Shown here one piece after another: positions 10,499-18,835 of a stretch of DNA of 64,000 nucleotides. The stretch comes from Rhizobium leguminosarum bv. trifolii WSM1325. GTDB taxonomy: Bacteria > Pseudomonadota > Alphaproteobacteria > Rhizobiales > Rhizobiaceae. The translations under genes and the position numbers were made by a program. The stretch lies in assembly GCA_000023185.1 (NCBI GenBank), contig CP001622.1, forward strand, positions 496,001 through 560,000, written 5' to 3'. How positions within the stretch are numbered: the stretch's first letter is position 1; every line of letters starts with the position of its first letter. The notes below the pieces were generated by a model, which saw only the letters and a list, made by a program, of their open reading frames with translations, did no database searches and was not told the DNA's origin.

Positions 10499-10843
10499 GG
10501 AAGTCCCTTTCCCCGGGTCGTGACGCGTTGTAACGCCACTATAACCGGAAATGGCAATGAGCAAACTGCTTTTTGCCATAAGAACTTAGGGAGGAATTTA
10601 GCGAGAGCATGCGGCCGAGGCTCCAGCGGCGGGTCGGTGGAGCACGCGAGCGCCGTGCGTGCTTTCTGACGCACAAAGGACGCTCCAACTCTTTCGATCC
10701 TCGCATCGTGCTTTCCGAAAATCGATTCCGATTTTCGGAAAGCACGATGCGCTAGGTCGCCGGCCTTCACTTCCGCTGCTCGGAAACAGGCGAAAACAGC
10801 GGCTGTCAGAGCGATTCCAGGAAAAGGGGAACCGGGGTCGGAC
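10499..10843. other. Non-coding gap with repeats
   Basis: A 345-bp gap between the DUF937 gene and the 3' end of gshA, both on the minus strand. It holds the long perfect palindrome at 10702-10751, an adjacent block with GTGCGTGCTTTCTGACGCAC (10654-10673, itself palindromic), and GCGATTCCAGGAAAAGG near 10811, similar to other repeat blocks in this window. I see no gene. Confidence 0.6.
10702..10751. repeat. Perfect 23-bp palindrome with 4-nt loop
   Basis: The left arm 10702-10724 (begins CGCATCGTGCTTTCCG) is exactly complementary to the right arm 10729-10751, with spacer ATTC. It would fold into a long hairpin on either strand. There is no T-run, so it is more likely a dispersed intergenic repeat than an intrinsic terminator. 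Confidence 0.85.
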
Positions 10844-12217
10844 TCAGTACTGATAGTCCTCAAAGACCGGCTCCACGGAGCCGTGCCAGCGGCCGTGATA
10901 GAGCGACAGCAAATCCTCGGCGAGCGTCGCCTTCTTGGCGAGCACCTCGTCGAGCGGCGCCAGGAAGATCGTCTCGTCCTGGCCTTCCCGGTTGAGCTTG
11001 CCGCGCGCCTTGAGACCGGCCCTTGATATGCCGACCACTTCGCGCGCCATGTCGAAGAGCGGGTGCCCGCGGAATTGCGCCTTCAACCCTTCGGCGGGAA
11101 CCGCATTGCGCAGGGCGCTGATCTCGGCAAAGGTCCAATCCTTCGTCAACTCGTCGGCAGCATCGAGTGCTGCATCATCGTAGAGCAGGCCGACCCAGAA
11201 GGCCGGCAGCGCACAGATGCGCCGCCACGGGCCGCCGTCGGCGCCGCGCATTTCGAGGAAACGCTTCAGCCGCACGTCGGGGAAAAGTGTCGAAAGATGG
11301 TTCGTCCAGTCCCCCATCGTCGGCGCCGGATCGGCGACCTCGCCCTTCAATGCGCCGTTCATGAACTGGCGGAAGGTGACATGGGTGCAGTCGTGATAGC
11401 GGCCTTCGCGGACGATGAAATACATCGGCGCGTCGAGGGCCCATTCGGCATAGTCGCGGAAGCCGAAATCGTCGCGGAAGCTGAAATCGAGCAGGCCGGC
11501 GCGCCGATTGTCGACATCGCGCCAGATGTCACCGCGCCAGGAGAGCAGCCCGTTCGGCTTGCCCTCGGTGAAGGGCGAGGATGCGAAAAGCGCGGTCGCC
11601 AGCGATTGCAGCTTCATCGAAACGCGCATTTTCTTGCGCATGTCGGCTTCCGAGGAAAAATCGAGGTTCACCTGGATCGTGCAGGTGCGGTACATCATGT
11701 CGAGACCCTGGGTACCGACCTTCGGCATATAGCGGGTCATGATCTCGTAGCGTGATTTCGGCATCTGCGGCGTTTCCGCGTAGGTCCATTTCGGACTGCC
11801 GCCGATACCGAGGAAGCGGATGCCCATCGGCTCGGCGATTTCGCGCAGCGTCGCCAGATGCTGGTTCGATTCCTTGCAGGTCTCGTGGATCGTCTCCAGC
11901 GGTGCACCGGAGAGTTCGAACTGGCCGCCGGGCTCGATCGAGATCGCGCCCATGCCATGCTGCTCGGCAAGGCCGATGATGTTGCCGCCGTCGGTGATCG
12001 GCTCCCAGCCGCTTTTCTTCTGCAGGCCGGTCAAGAGGGCCGAAATGCTGGCATCGCCGAAATAGGGAACCGGGCTGTTGTCGGCGCGGAAGAAGGCGAA
12101 TTTCTCGTGTTCGGTGCCGATCCGGAAGTGCTCCCGCGGCTTGTTGCCCGCGGCGATATAATCGGTCAGATCCTGGACCGAAGAGAGCGGTGTCTGGTCG
12201 GTAGTGTCGCGGGCCAT
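10844..12217 (-). CDS. gshA: Glutamate-cysteine ligase
   Basis: Joins glutamate and cysteine in the ATP-dependent first step of glutathione synthesis. The 457-residue product belongs to the GCS2 type of alphaproteobacteria and plants: RIGTEHEKFAF (residues about 32-42), ISIEPGGQFELSGAPL (substrate-binding region), and CTIQVNLDFSSEADM (about 182-196). The length matches the class. It is a single gene; gshB is not in the window. The gene before it (rsmE) starts about 150 bp upstream on the same strand. Glutathione is used by the transferase at 37345-38055. Confidence 0.95.
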   Translation of the reverse strand: MARDTTDQTPLSSVQDLTDYIAAGNKPREHFRIGTEHEKFAFFRADNSPVPYFGDASISALLTGLQKKSGWEPITDGGNIIGLAEQHGMGAISIEPGGQFELSGAPLETIHETCKESNQHLATLREIAEPMGIRFLGIGGSPKWTYAETPQMPKSRYEIMTRYMPKVGTQGLDMMYRTCTIQVNLDFSSEADMRKKMRVSMKLQSLATALFASSPFTEGKPNGLLSWRGDIWRDVDNRRAGLLDFSFRDDFGFRDYAEWALDAPMYFIVREGRYHDCTHVTFRQFMNGALKGEVADPAPTMGDWTNHLSTLFPDVRLKRFLEMRGADGGPWRRICALPAFWVGLLYDDAALDAADELTKDWTFAEISALRNAVPAEGLKAQFRGHPLFDMAREVVGISRAGLKARGKLNREGQDETIFLAPLDEVLAKKATLAEDLLSLYHGRWHGSVEPVFEDYQY

Positions 12218-12364
12218 GCGGGATACCTGTATTCAAAAAGGCGCCCAGGGGGCCGGGCGGTTGGAAGGCTGATTAGGACCCAAGCCACCCATGTTGCAAG
12301 TGAAATTCTTTCAACGACGCATCAAAAAAATAACAGCGATTTCCATGTCAACCCGTTTTCGACC

Positions 12365-13102
12365 TTAGTTCCAGTCGCCGATCGCCGCCTGGACCACCGC
12401 CAAGGCAGCAACGGCTGCCGTATCGGCCCGCAGGATGCGCGGTCCGAGTGGGATGGCCGTGACGAAATCGAGGCTTCGAAGCCGCGCCCGCTCTTCTTCC
12501 GAAAAGCCGCCTTCCGGCCCGACGAGCAGAGCGAGATGTCTTTCCCTGATCGCCGAGAGCACCGGCAGCGGGTTCTGCCCGGCATCGCCCTCGTCGCAAT
12601 AGATGATGCGGCGCTCGCTCGGCCAGCGGTCGAGCAGGTCGAGAAGCCTCACCGGCTCGGCCACGTCGGGGATGCCGAGAATGCCGCATTGCTCCGCCGC
12701 CTCGATGACATTGGCGCGCAGCTTGTCGAGATTGGTGACCTTGCCCTGAACGTGCTGGGTCATGACCGGCTGCAGCAGGCCGGCTCCCATTTCGACCGCC
12801 TTCTGCACGAGATAGTCCATGCGGCCGACCTTGAGCGGCGCAAAGAGATAATGCAGGTCGCAAGGCTGCGGCTGCGGCCGCGTCTCTTCGGTTGCCGTCA
12901 AAAGGATGCGTTTGCGCGTGGGGAAGGTAAGGGTTGCCTTCCACTCGCCGTCGCGGCCGTTGAAGAGCAGGATCTCCCCACCGTCCTCCATCCGCAGCAC
13001 ATTGGCGAGATAGTTGAACTGATCGGCATTCGCCTCCACGCCGGCACCGCGCGTGAGCGGCGCATCGACGAAAAGCCGTTGCATGCGGAAATTGGCGCGC
13101 AT
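12365..13102 (-). CDS. rsmE: 16S rRNA (uracil1498-N3)-methyltransferase
   Basis: Methylates U1498 of 16S rRNA on the 30S subunit. The 245-residue product has an N-terminal PUA-like domain (RLFVDAPL ... HYL-type segment NYLANVLRM) and a C-terminal SPOUT-type methyltransferase domain with the knot motifs [13 protein letters not shown] and [18 protein letters not shown], which bind SAM. The length is typical. The start is ATG 13102. It sits upstream of gshA on the same strand, separated by about 147 bp including an AT-rich patch near 12300-12340, so gshA probably has its own promoter. Confidence 0.96.
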   Translation of the reverse strand: MRANFRMQRLFVDAPLTRGAGVEANADQFNYLANVLRMEDGGEILLFNGRDGEWKATLTFPTRKRILLTATEETRPQPQPCDLHYLFAPLKVGRMDYLVQKAVEMGAGLLQPVMTQHVQGKVTNLDKLRANVIEAAEQCGILGIPDVAEPVRLLDLLDRWPSERRIIYCDEGDAGQNPLPVLSAIRERHLALLVGPEGGFSEEERARLRSLDFVTAIPLGPRILRADTAAVAALAVVQAAIGDWN

Positions 13103-13119
13103 TAAAAAACTCGGGGCCT

Positions 13120-13200
13120 CGAAGCATGCCTCGCAAAACTGTGCAGGCTAGAAAATAAAGACCTAAAGCGCAGCACGGATCTGCAAGATCGTGACGTGCT
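13120..13200. repeat. RIME-like intergenic repeat
   Basis: GCATGCCTCGCAAAACTGTGCAGG and AAAGACCTAAAGCGCAGCAC...GATCGTGACGTGCTTTAG match, in the same order, the larger copy at 57345-57447. It ends at the stop of the phosphate transporter gene. Confidence 0.65.
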
Positions 13201-14700
13201 TTAGACGAAGAGCGCGAACATAACCCAATAAATCATTGCCGCAAGCGCTGCCGAAACCGGCACGGTGACGATCCAGGCGGCGACGATCGTCATGAAATGC
13301 GAACGGCGCACGAGATAGCGCCGCCGGGTCTCGTGGATATTCGGCTCTTCCGGCTCGTCGATATCAAAGCTCTCGGCCTTGCGCCTGATATAGGCGATGC
13401 GACGCTTCGAATGGCGCGTATACCATTCGCGGAAGAATCCGACGCCGAAGACGGCGCCGACGGCGATATGTGTGGTGCTGACCGGCAGACCGAGCCAGGA
13501 GGCGACGATGACGGTAAAAGCTGTCGACAGCGCCACGCAATAGGCCCGCATCGGATTGAGCTTGGTAATTTCCTCGCCGACGAGGCGGATCAGGCGCGGC
13601 CCGAAGAGCAGCAGACCGACGGAGATGCCTAGGGCGCCGATCAGCATCACCCAGAGCGGCGGATGCCCGATGCCGCCGCCGCCGCCGATGCCGACCGAAT
13701 GGACAATCGCCGACAGCGGCCCGACCGCGTTCGAAACGTCGTTTGCGCCATGCGCGAAGGACAGCAGCGCCGCAGAGCCGATCAGCGGCAGCCGGAACAG
13801 CGTTCGCAGCGAGCTGTTGCGGTTTTCGAGCTCCCGCGCTTGGGCGAGAACGAGTGGCCGGGCGGCAAGCCAGCTCACCAGCCCGATGCCGATTCCGATG
13901 AGGAGGACGGTCAGCGGCGGGAACCTGCCCGGGGGCGACAGCTGCAGCACCATATAGGCCATGAAGCCGCCGGCCATCACCGCGACCAGCACCGGCACCC
14001 AGCGTTGGGCCGCCGCGACCTTGTCATCGCGATAGATAATGAGCGTCTTGACGAGATAAAGCAGCCCGGCGGCGATCAGCCCGCCGATCAGCGGGGAGGT
14101 GATCCAGCTCGAGGTGATCTCCAGCATTACCTGCCAGTTCACCGGTTCCGGCCCGACGGCTGAGATGCCGGCGCCGATCACCGCGCCGACGATAGCATGG
14201 GTGGTGGAAACCGGCGCGTTCATCCAGGTTGCGAGGTTGATCCAGAGAGCCGCCGCCATCAGCGCCGCCATCATGATCCAGCCGAGCAGCGCCGGCGGTA
14301 CCTGGACGGCGTCGACGATGTTTGAGGAAATCGTCTTGACGACCTCGCCGCCGGCGATCGTGGCGCCAAGAACTTCGAAAATCGCAGCGATGACCAATGC
14401 CTGGCCCATCGTCATGGCGCGCGCCCCGACGGCGGCACCGACATTGTTGGTCACGTCGTTGGCGCCGATGTTCATCGCCATATAGCCGGCAAGGGCGGCG
14501 GCCGCGATGACGAGCATCGCTCCCGGCCGGTCGAATACATAGACGCCGGCAAAGAGCATGGCCAGACCGACGAAGATCAGCCCGAGACCAGGCGCCACCA
14601 GCCGCCGCAAAACATGCTTCGCCACGTCCTCGGCATGGGTGATCTTGTCGAGGTCCTTGTCGAGCGTGCGTTTCGTGAGGACTGCGGGACGTGGCGGCAT
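13201..14700 (-). CDS. pit: Inorganic phosphate transporter, Pit family
   Basis: Low-affinity H+-coupled uptake of phosphate (as metal phosphate) across the inner membrane. The 499-residue product is highly hydrophobic, with about 11 transmembrane helices and the duplicated PHO-4 signature: NIGANDVTNNVGAAVGARAM in the first half and FAHGANDVSNAVGPLSAI in the second. TTHAIVGAVIG and STTHIAVGAVFG are the paired motifs after each. An N-terminal cytoplasmic extension of about 35 residues precedes the first helix. No DUF47 (PhoU-like) partner gene is adjacent, unlike many rhizobial pit operons. Confidence 0.93.
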   Translation of the reverse strand: MPPRPAVLTKRTLDKDLDKITHAEDVAKHVLRRLVAPGLGLIFVGLAMLFAGVYVFDRPGAMLVIAAAALAGYMAMNIGANDVTNNVGAAVGARAMTMGQALVIAAIFEVLGATIAGGEVVKTISSNIVDAVQVPPALLGWIMMAALMAAALWINLATWMNAPVSTTHAIVGAVIGAGISAVGPEPVNWQVMLEITSSWITSPLIGGLIAAGLLYLVKTLIIYRDDKVAAAQRWVPVLVAVMAGGFMAYMVLQLSPPGRFPPLTVLLIGIGIGLVSWLAARPLVLAQARELENRNSSLRTLFRLPLIGSAALLSFAHGANDVSNAVGPLSAIVHSVGIGGGGGIGHPPLWVMLIGALGISVGLLLFGPRLIRLVGEEITKLNPMRAYCVALSTAFTVIVASWLGLPVSTTHIAVGAVFGVGFFREWYTRHSKRRIAYIRRKAESFDIDEPEEPNIHETRRRYLVRRSHFMTIVAAWIVTVPVSAALAAMIYWVMFALFV

Positions 14701-14762
14701 TCTTTTTCCTGAGGATGAATCTGCTTCTACGCTGCTTTCCTAGCAGTGCAAGATGGCAGGAT

Positions 14763-15305
14763 TCATTCCGCCGGAATTTGTTTCACGTCTGGAATTTGCT
14801 TCGCCGCCTTGGCCGAAAGCCTGTCGGTCATCTTTTGCTTGAAGGCGAGGAAAAGGTGGCGGAGCTCCGGTTCGCGCACGCGCGCCGCCGCCTCGTCGAA
14901 CGAGACCCATTCGATGCGGCGCTCGCCTTTTTCCTTGAAGTTCTTCGCCATGTCGGTGACCTCGAGCGCATAGACCTGCACTTTGCAGATCACCTGCACC
15001 CCGTCGCGCAACGCCTTCGAATAGGTGTAGGCGCCGAGCGTCTCCGTTTCGACCGCGCCGCGGACGCCGGCTTCCTCGAAGGCTTCCTGCATCGCGACCT
15101 CATGGGCGCATTTGCGCGTCATCGGCCAGCCCTTGGGAATGACCCAGCGGCCGGTATCGCGGCTCGTCATCAACAGCACCTCGACCTCACCGCTCTTCTT
15201 CTTTACCCGATAGCAGAGCGCACCATATTGCTGTCGCGGCGGACGCCGGAACATCAGTTGCACATCGGAAGCCAGTCGGGCGAAAAGAGTCAATGGTCGG
15301 GTCAC
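14763..15305 (-). CDS. NUDIX hydrolase with altered NUDIX box
   Basis: The 180-residue product belongs to the NUDIX superfamily, which cleaves nucleoside diphosphates linked to another moiety. The box region is GWPMTRKCAHEVAMQEAFEE followed by AGV: the EExG end is intact, but the first Glu is Lys and the Arg of REUxEE is Gln. This kind of divergence is seen in diphosphoinositol-polyphosphate-type members, so I suggest that subgroup only tentatively. The start is GTG 15305. It is upstream of pit on the same strand, 62 bp apart. Confidence 0.85.
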   Translation of the reverse strand: MTRPLTLFARLASDVQLMFRRPPRQQYGALCYRVKKKSGEVEVLLMTSRDTGRWVIPKGWPMTRKCAHEVAMQEAFEEAGVRGAVETETLGAYTYSKALRDGVQVICKVQVYALEVTDMAKNFKEKGERRIEWVSFDEAAARVREPELRHLFLAFKQKMTDRLSAKAAKQIPDVKQIPAE

Positions 15306-15559
15306 CTTCGCAGTCGTCGTTAGGAATCACTCATATACGTATATCACGGAAAGCTTACGCAATCCAAAAGGCCGCAGGACGATTCGAAACGCGATTTGAT
15401 CGCCGTTCATAGGGAAATCGAGGCCGGACAGGCTCGGAAAATCCGTCGCATCCTGTCTCGAATGCGTCACATTGCACAGCTGTACAACATGGCGTGATCT
15501 TGCCTTTCGTTCAATGCCGAGATCTAGTGATCCACCATGATTTTGTGAATGTCGTCCCC

Positions 15560-16435
15560 ATGCGTCTTCCCCCGCTCAATGCCATCCGCGCCTTCGAGGC
15601 CGTCTGCCGTCATGGCAGCATTCTGAAGGCTGCCGAAGAGCTGAATGTGGTGCGCGCCGCCGTGCGCCAGCAGATCGACACGCTGGAGAATCACTTCGGT
15701 AGCAAGCTCTTCCTGCGCGACGGCCGCAGGCTGGTCCCGACCTTGCAGGCCAGCGCTTTTGCGGCCGCCGCGAGCGCGGCTTTCGACATTCTGCAGCGCG
15801 CCGCGTCGGAACTCGAAGGCGCCGTGCCGCGCCGCATCCGCCTTGGCGTACCCTCCGCCTTCGCGGTCTGGTGGCTGATGCCGCGCGCAGCAGACATGCA
15901 GGCGAGCCTCGGCGATACCGTCGACATCGTGCCGATGGCCACGGTCGAACCGCTGCAGATGCACCTGGAATTGGACGCCGTGATCATGGGCGGCGAATAC
16001 CGGCCGGCCGCAGGCATTACCGCCCTGCGATTCATGGCGGATGAGTTCGGTCCGGTCGCAACGCCTTCGCTTGGCGCGACACTATCGAGCGACCCGGCGG
16101 CGATGGGCACGCAGACGATGCTTATCAGCCGCAGCGTTCCGAAGCTCTGGGACGAATGGTTTGCCGAAAGCGGCACGCCGCCGGTCGTCTTTTCCCGCAC
16201 CCAGGAATTCGCGGATCTGCTGCTGGCGCTGGGTGCCGCCCGTTCCGGGCTTGGCATCGCACTTGCCCCACGTGCCTCGATCGAGGACGATCTCGAGCGC
16301 GGGCATCTGGTCGCGCCCTACGGCTTCATCTCTCGGCCATCGGGCTACAACTTCTGCTGCCGCACGCCGGATGTGAAACGGCCGGCCTTTGCGGCCTTGT
16401 CCGGTTGGTTGCTTCGTTGCGGGACACCAGCCTGA
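15560..16435 (+). CDS. LysR family regulator, GcvA-like
   Basis: The 291-residue product has the LysR helix-turn-helix (LPPLNAIRAFEAVCRHGSIL, then AAEELNVVRAAVRQQIDTLE) and an effector domain with the GcvA-like segment RRIRLGVPSAFAVWWLMPR. ATG 15560 starts exactly where this subgroup normally begins (MRLPPLNAIRAFEA); the longer frame from 15494 adds 22 unlikely residues. A perfect hairpin overlaps the stop. It stands just ahead of the adenosylhomocysteinase-like gene and may regulate it, though the two are separated by the hairpin. Confidence 0.88.
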   Translation: MRLPPLNAIRAFEAVCRHGSILKAAEELNVVRAAVRQQIDTLENHFGSKLFLRDGRRLVPTLQASAFAAAASAAFDILQRAASELEGAVPRRIRLGVPSAFAVWWLMPRAADMQASLGDTVDIVPMATVEPLQMHLELDAVIMGGEYRPAAGITALRFMADEFGPVATPSLGATLSSDPAAMGTQTMLISRSVPKLWDEWFAESGTPPVVFSRTQEFADLLLALGAARSGLGIALAPRASIEDDLERGHLVAPYGFISRPSGYNFCCRTPDVKRPAFAALSGWLLRCGTPA

Positions 16436-16458
16436 AAAGGGCAGATTTTCTGCCCTTT
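16436..16458 (+). terminator. Hairpin after the LysR gene
   Basis: A perfect 10-bp stem AAAGGGCAGA / TCTGCCCTTT with a TTT loop. Its 3' T-run is part of the stem and only three bases long, so its strength as a terminator is uncertain. Confidence 0.55.
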
Positions 16459-16534
16459 CGCCAGAATTACTTCCATATTCGCAACCCTGTTGGTCCGCTA
16501 GAAACAGCACCAACACGCAAATAGGAAAGAGTTG

Positions 16535-17692
16535 ATGGAAAAGAGCGCAACCCGCATCGACTGGATCGGCAACAGCTGCCGGCTGCTCAAGGCGACGGCG
16601 GCCGAATTCGAGCGGACGCGTCCCTTCGAGGGCCTGTCGATCGGCACCGGCATCCATCTGGAGCCGAAGACGGTGGCGCTGCTGACGACGCTTCGCGCCG
16701 GTGGGGCGCGTCTTGTCTGCACCGGCAATCTCAACAGCACCCAGCCTTCGACGGTCGAGTTCTTGCGTACCCAAGGCATCTCGGTCTTCGCGACGCAGAC
16801 GACCGATCCCGCCGCTCACCATCAGAGCCTCGAAGCGGTGATTGCCGAAAAGCCGAATCTGCTGCTCGACAATGGCGGCGATCTTTTCGCCATCGCGGCG
16901 GAAAAACCCTACGCCAATCTCCGCGGCGGCACAGAGGAAACCACCTCGGGCCGCATCCGCCTGCTGCCGCTGCGCGCGCGCCTGAACATGCCGATCCTCG
17001 TCATCAACGACAGCCCGATCAAGCAGTTCGCCGAAAACAGGCATGCCGTCGGTCAGAGCCTGTTCGAAAGCTACCTGCGCTTCACCAACCGCTCCACCAA
17101 CGGCAAGCGCGTGACGGTGTTCGGCTACGGCGCCTGCGGCAAGGGCACGGCCGCCTGTTTCCGCAATGCCTTTTCCACCGTCAGCGTCATCGATATCGAT
17201 CCGGTGACGACGCTCGAAGCTCATCTCGACGGTTTCACCACACCGCTGCGCGACGCGGCGATCCGCTCGGCCGATATCATCGTTACCGTCACGGGTTTTG
17301 CCGGCATCGTGACGGCGGCCGACCTGCCGCTCGTCAAGGATGGCGCGATCCTGATGAATGGCGGCCATTTCCCGCATGAGATCGATGTCGAAGCCTTCCG
17401 TCGCCACCCCGATGTCATTGGCATCGATCGCTACGAGGCCGACCATATCGAGACCTTCCATCTCAGCGACGGCCGCTCTTTCCATCTGCTCGGTGGCGGC
17501 CATATGGCCAATCTCGCCGGCCCGCGGCCGCTCGGCAATACCGTCGAGTCGATGGATCTCGGCTTCACCCTTCAGGCCCGCTGCCTGGAACGCATCGCCA
17601 AGGGCGAGGCCGGCCCCCAATCCTGCGTCGTGCCTGTGCCCGCGGATATCGATGCCATGGTGGCGAACGCCTACCTCGATCTGGCGCGTTAA
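16535..17692 (+). CDS. Divergent adenosylhomocysteinase-like protein
   Basis: Related to S-adenosylhomocysteine hydrolase, an NAD-dependent enzyme that splits SAH to adenosine and homocysteine. The 385-residue product retains the NAD-binding GYGACGKG (about residue 195), GGTEETTSG, INDSPIK and GGHFPHEID. It differs from true SAHH in several ways: DNGGD replaces DDGGD; KQFAEN replaces KSKFDN, so the catalytic Asp is Glu; and the C-terminal tail ending YRY, which supplies cofactor contacts to the neighbouring subunit, is missing (it ends ANAYLDLAR). ATG 16535 follows AGGAAAGAG. It may act on a different nucleoside thioether. I leave out ahcY because a normal copy is likely elsewhere. Confidence 0.85.
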   Translation: MEKSATRIDWIGNSCRLLKATAAEFERTRPFEGLSIGTGIHLEPKTVALLTTLRAGGARLVCTGNLNSTQPSTVEFLRTQGISVFATQTTDPAAHHQSLEAVIAEKPNLLLDNGGDLFAIAAEKPYANLRGGTEETTSGRIRLLPLRARLNMPILVINDSPIKQFAENRHAVGQSLFESYLRFTNRSTNGKRVTVFGYGACGKGTAACFRNAFSTVSVIDIDPVTTLEAHLDGFTTPLRDAAIRSADIIVTVTGFAGIVTAADLPLVKDGAILMNGGHFPHEIDVEAFRRHPDVIGIDRYEADHIETFHLSDGRSFHLLGGGHMANLAGPRPLGNTVESMDLGFTLQARCLERIAKGEAGPQSCVVPVPADIDAMVANAYLDLAR

Positions 17693-17710
17693 TTCCGCGG
17701 ACGGATTAGA

Positions 17711-18706
17711 TCAGTCGATCTCGACGACGAGCTTCCCGTCCGCCTGCCGGTTTTCGATCAGCCGATGCGCCTCATCTGTATCGGCAAGGGTGAAGCGGCG
17801 CGGGTCGAGCTTCGGCATCACCTTGCCGGCTTCGGCAAGCTTCGTCATCTCTCGCATGATCTCACCATGATGGGCGCGTCCTTCGCCGGTCAGCAGCGGC
17901 AGCAGCGTGAAGACGCCTGAATAGGTGGCGGCCTTGAAGGAGAGCGGTGCCAGCGCGTGGCTTCCCCAGCCAAGGCAGCTGACGACGTGGCCGAACTGGC
18001 TGACGGCTCGGAATGCCGTATCGAGCCCCTGGCCGCCGACGGTATCGTAGACCAGTTCGAAACCCTTGCCGCCGGTGTGTCTTGCGACATAGGTTTCCAC
18101 CGTTTCCGCGTCACGATCGATCGGCGTTGCGCCAAGGCCGGCGAGATAGTCTGCTTTCGACGTGCCGTCGACCACATAGACCTCGGCTCCGGCAGCCTTG
18201 GCGATCTGCGCGACGATATGGCCGACACCGCCGCCGCCAATCACCAGAACCTTCTGGCCGGCCTTGACCCCGGCGCGGTCGACCAGCCCCTCCCAGGCGG
18301 TGATCGAGATCAGCGGCAAGGCGGCTGCCTCGCGCATCGACAGATTCTGCGGCTTTGGCGCCAGCAGCGCGGCGTCAACAGCTGCAAATTCGGCAAGCGA
18401 TCCCTGAATGCCGCCGACCCCGCCGGTCATGCCGTAGACCGCGTCGCCGCGGCGAAAACCGCTGACGCCAGTTCCGACCTCTTCGACAACACCGGCCATA
18501 TCGATACCGACAATGGCGGGAAGCGGATGGCGGGCATGGGCCGCATTGCCGGCCCGGATCTTGAGGTCGAGCGGATTGACGCCGCTTGCCTTGATGCGCA
18601 CAAGGACCTGGCCTTCGCCGGGCACCGGTTTTGAAATATCGGCGATGCGCAATGGTGAATTCGGTGCTTCAGCCAACAGCGCTTTCATCGTTGATTGTAC
18701 AGACAT
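17711..18706 (-). CDS. Zinc-independent alcohol dehydrogenase / quinone reductase
   Basis: The 331-residue medium-chain dehydrogenase/reductase has a GroES-like N-terminal domain (VRIKASGVNPLDLKIRAG, VGIDMAGVVEEVG) and a Rossmann domain with VIGGGGVGHIVAQIAKAAGA (about residues 153-172). The structural and catalytic zinc cysteines of alcohol dehydrogenases are absent, as in quinone oxidoreductase-type members that reduce quinones or enones with NADPH. The C-terminus (FTLADTDEAHRLIENRQADG) is typical. It is divergent from the LysR gene at 18836, with about 130 bp between, a common regulator-target arrangement. Confidence 0.9.
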   Translation of the reverse strand: MSVQSTMKALLAEAPNSPLRIADISKPVPGEGQVLVRIKASGVNPLDLKIRAGNAAHARHPLPAIVGIDMAGVVEEVGTGVSGFRRGDAVYGMTGGVGGIQGSLAEFAAVDAALLAPKPQNLSMREAAALPLISITAWEGLVDRAGVKAGQKVLVIGGGGVGHIVAQIAKAAGAEVYVVDGTSKADYLAGLGATPIDRDAETVETYVARHTGGKGFELVYDTVGGQGLDTAFRAVSQFGHVVSCLGWGSHALAPLSFKAATYSGVFTLLPLLTGEGRAHHGEIMREMTKLAEAGKVMPKLDPRRFTLADTDEAHRLIENRQADGKLVVEID

Positions 18707-18835
18707 GGAACTCTCCTTCGTTCGCGGAGCGGCGTCTATAGGGACACCGCAATTGGCGTGGAAGAAAGATGCTTCATTGAAACTCGAATGAAAATGAAAG
18801 ATAACGACTGAAGTCCATGCATTTTTGTTTGGCGG
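18707..18835. promoter_or_regulatory. Divergent promoter region, quinone reductase / LysR
   Basis: The 129-bp gap separates two divergent genes. An AT-rich part near 18770-18830 includes ATGAAAATGAAAGATAACGA and ATTTTTGTTT. A LysR-type operator is expected here but I could not pick out a clear T-N11-A palindrome. Confidence 0.4.

Noticed and set aside
16436..16534. Possible SAH or SAM riboswitch before the SAHH-like gene
   Set aside because: I looked for the SAH-riboswitch core and did not find it; the region holds only a simple hairpin and a ribosome-binding site.
16082..17620. 512-codon minus-strand frame opposite the adenosylhomocysteinase-like gene
   Set aside because: It overlaps the end of the LysR gene and the whole SAHH-like gene, both of which have recognisable motifs; no supporting signal.
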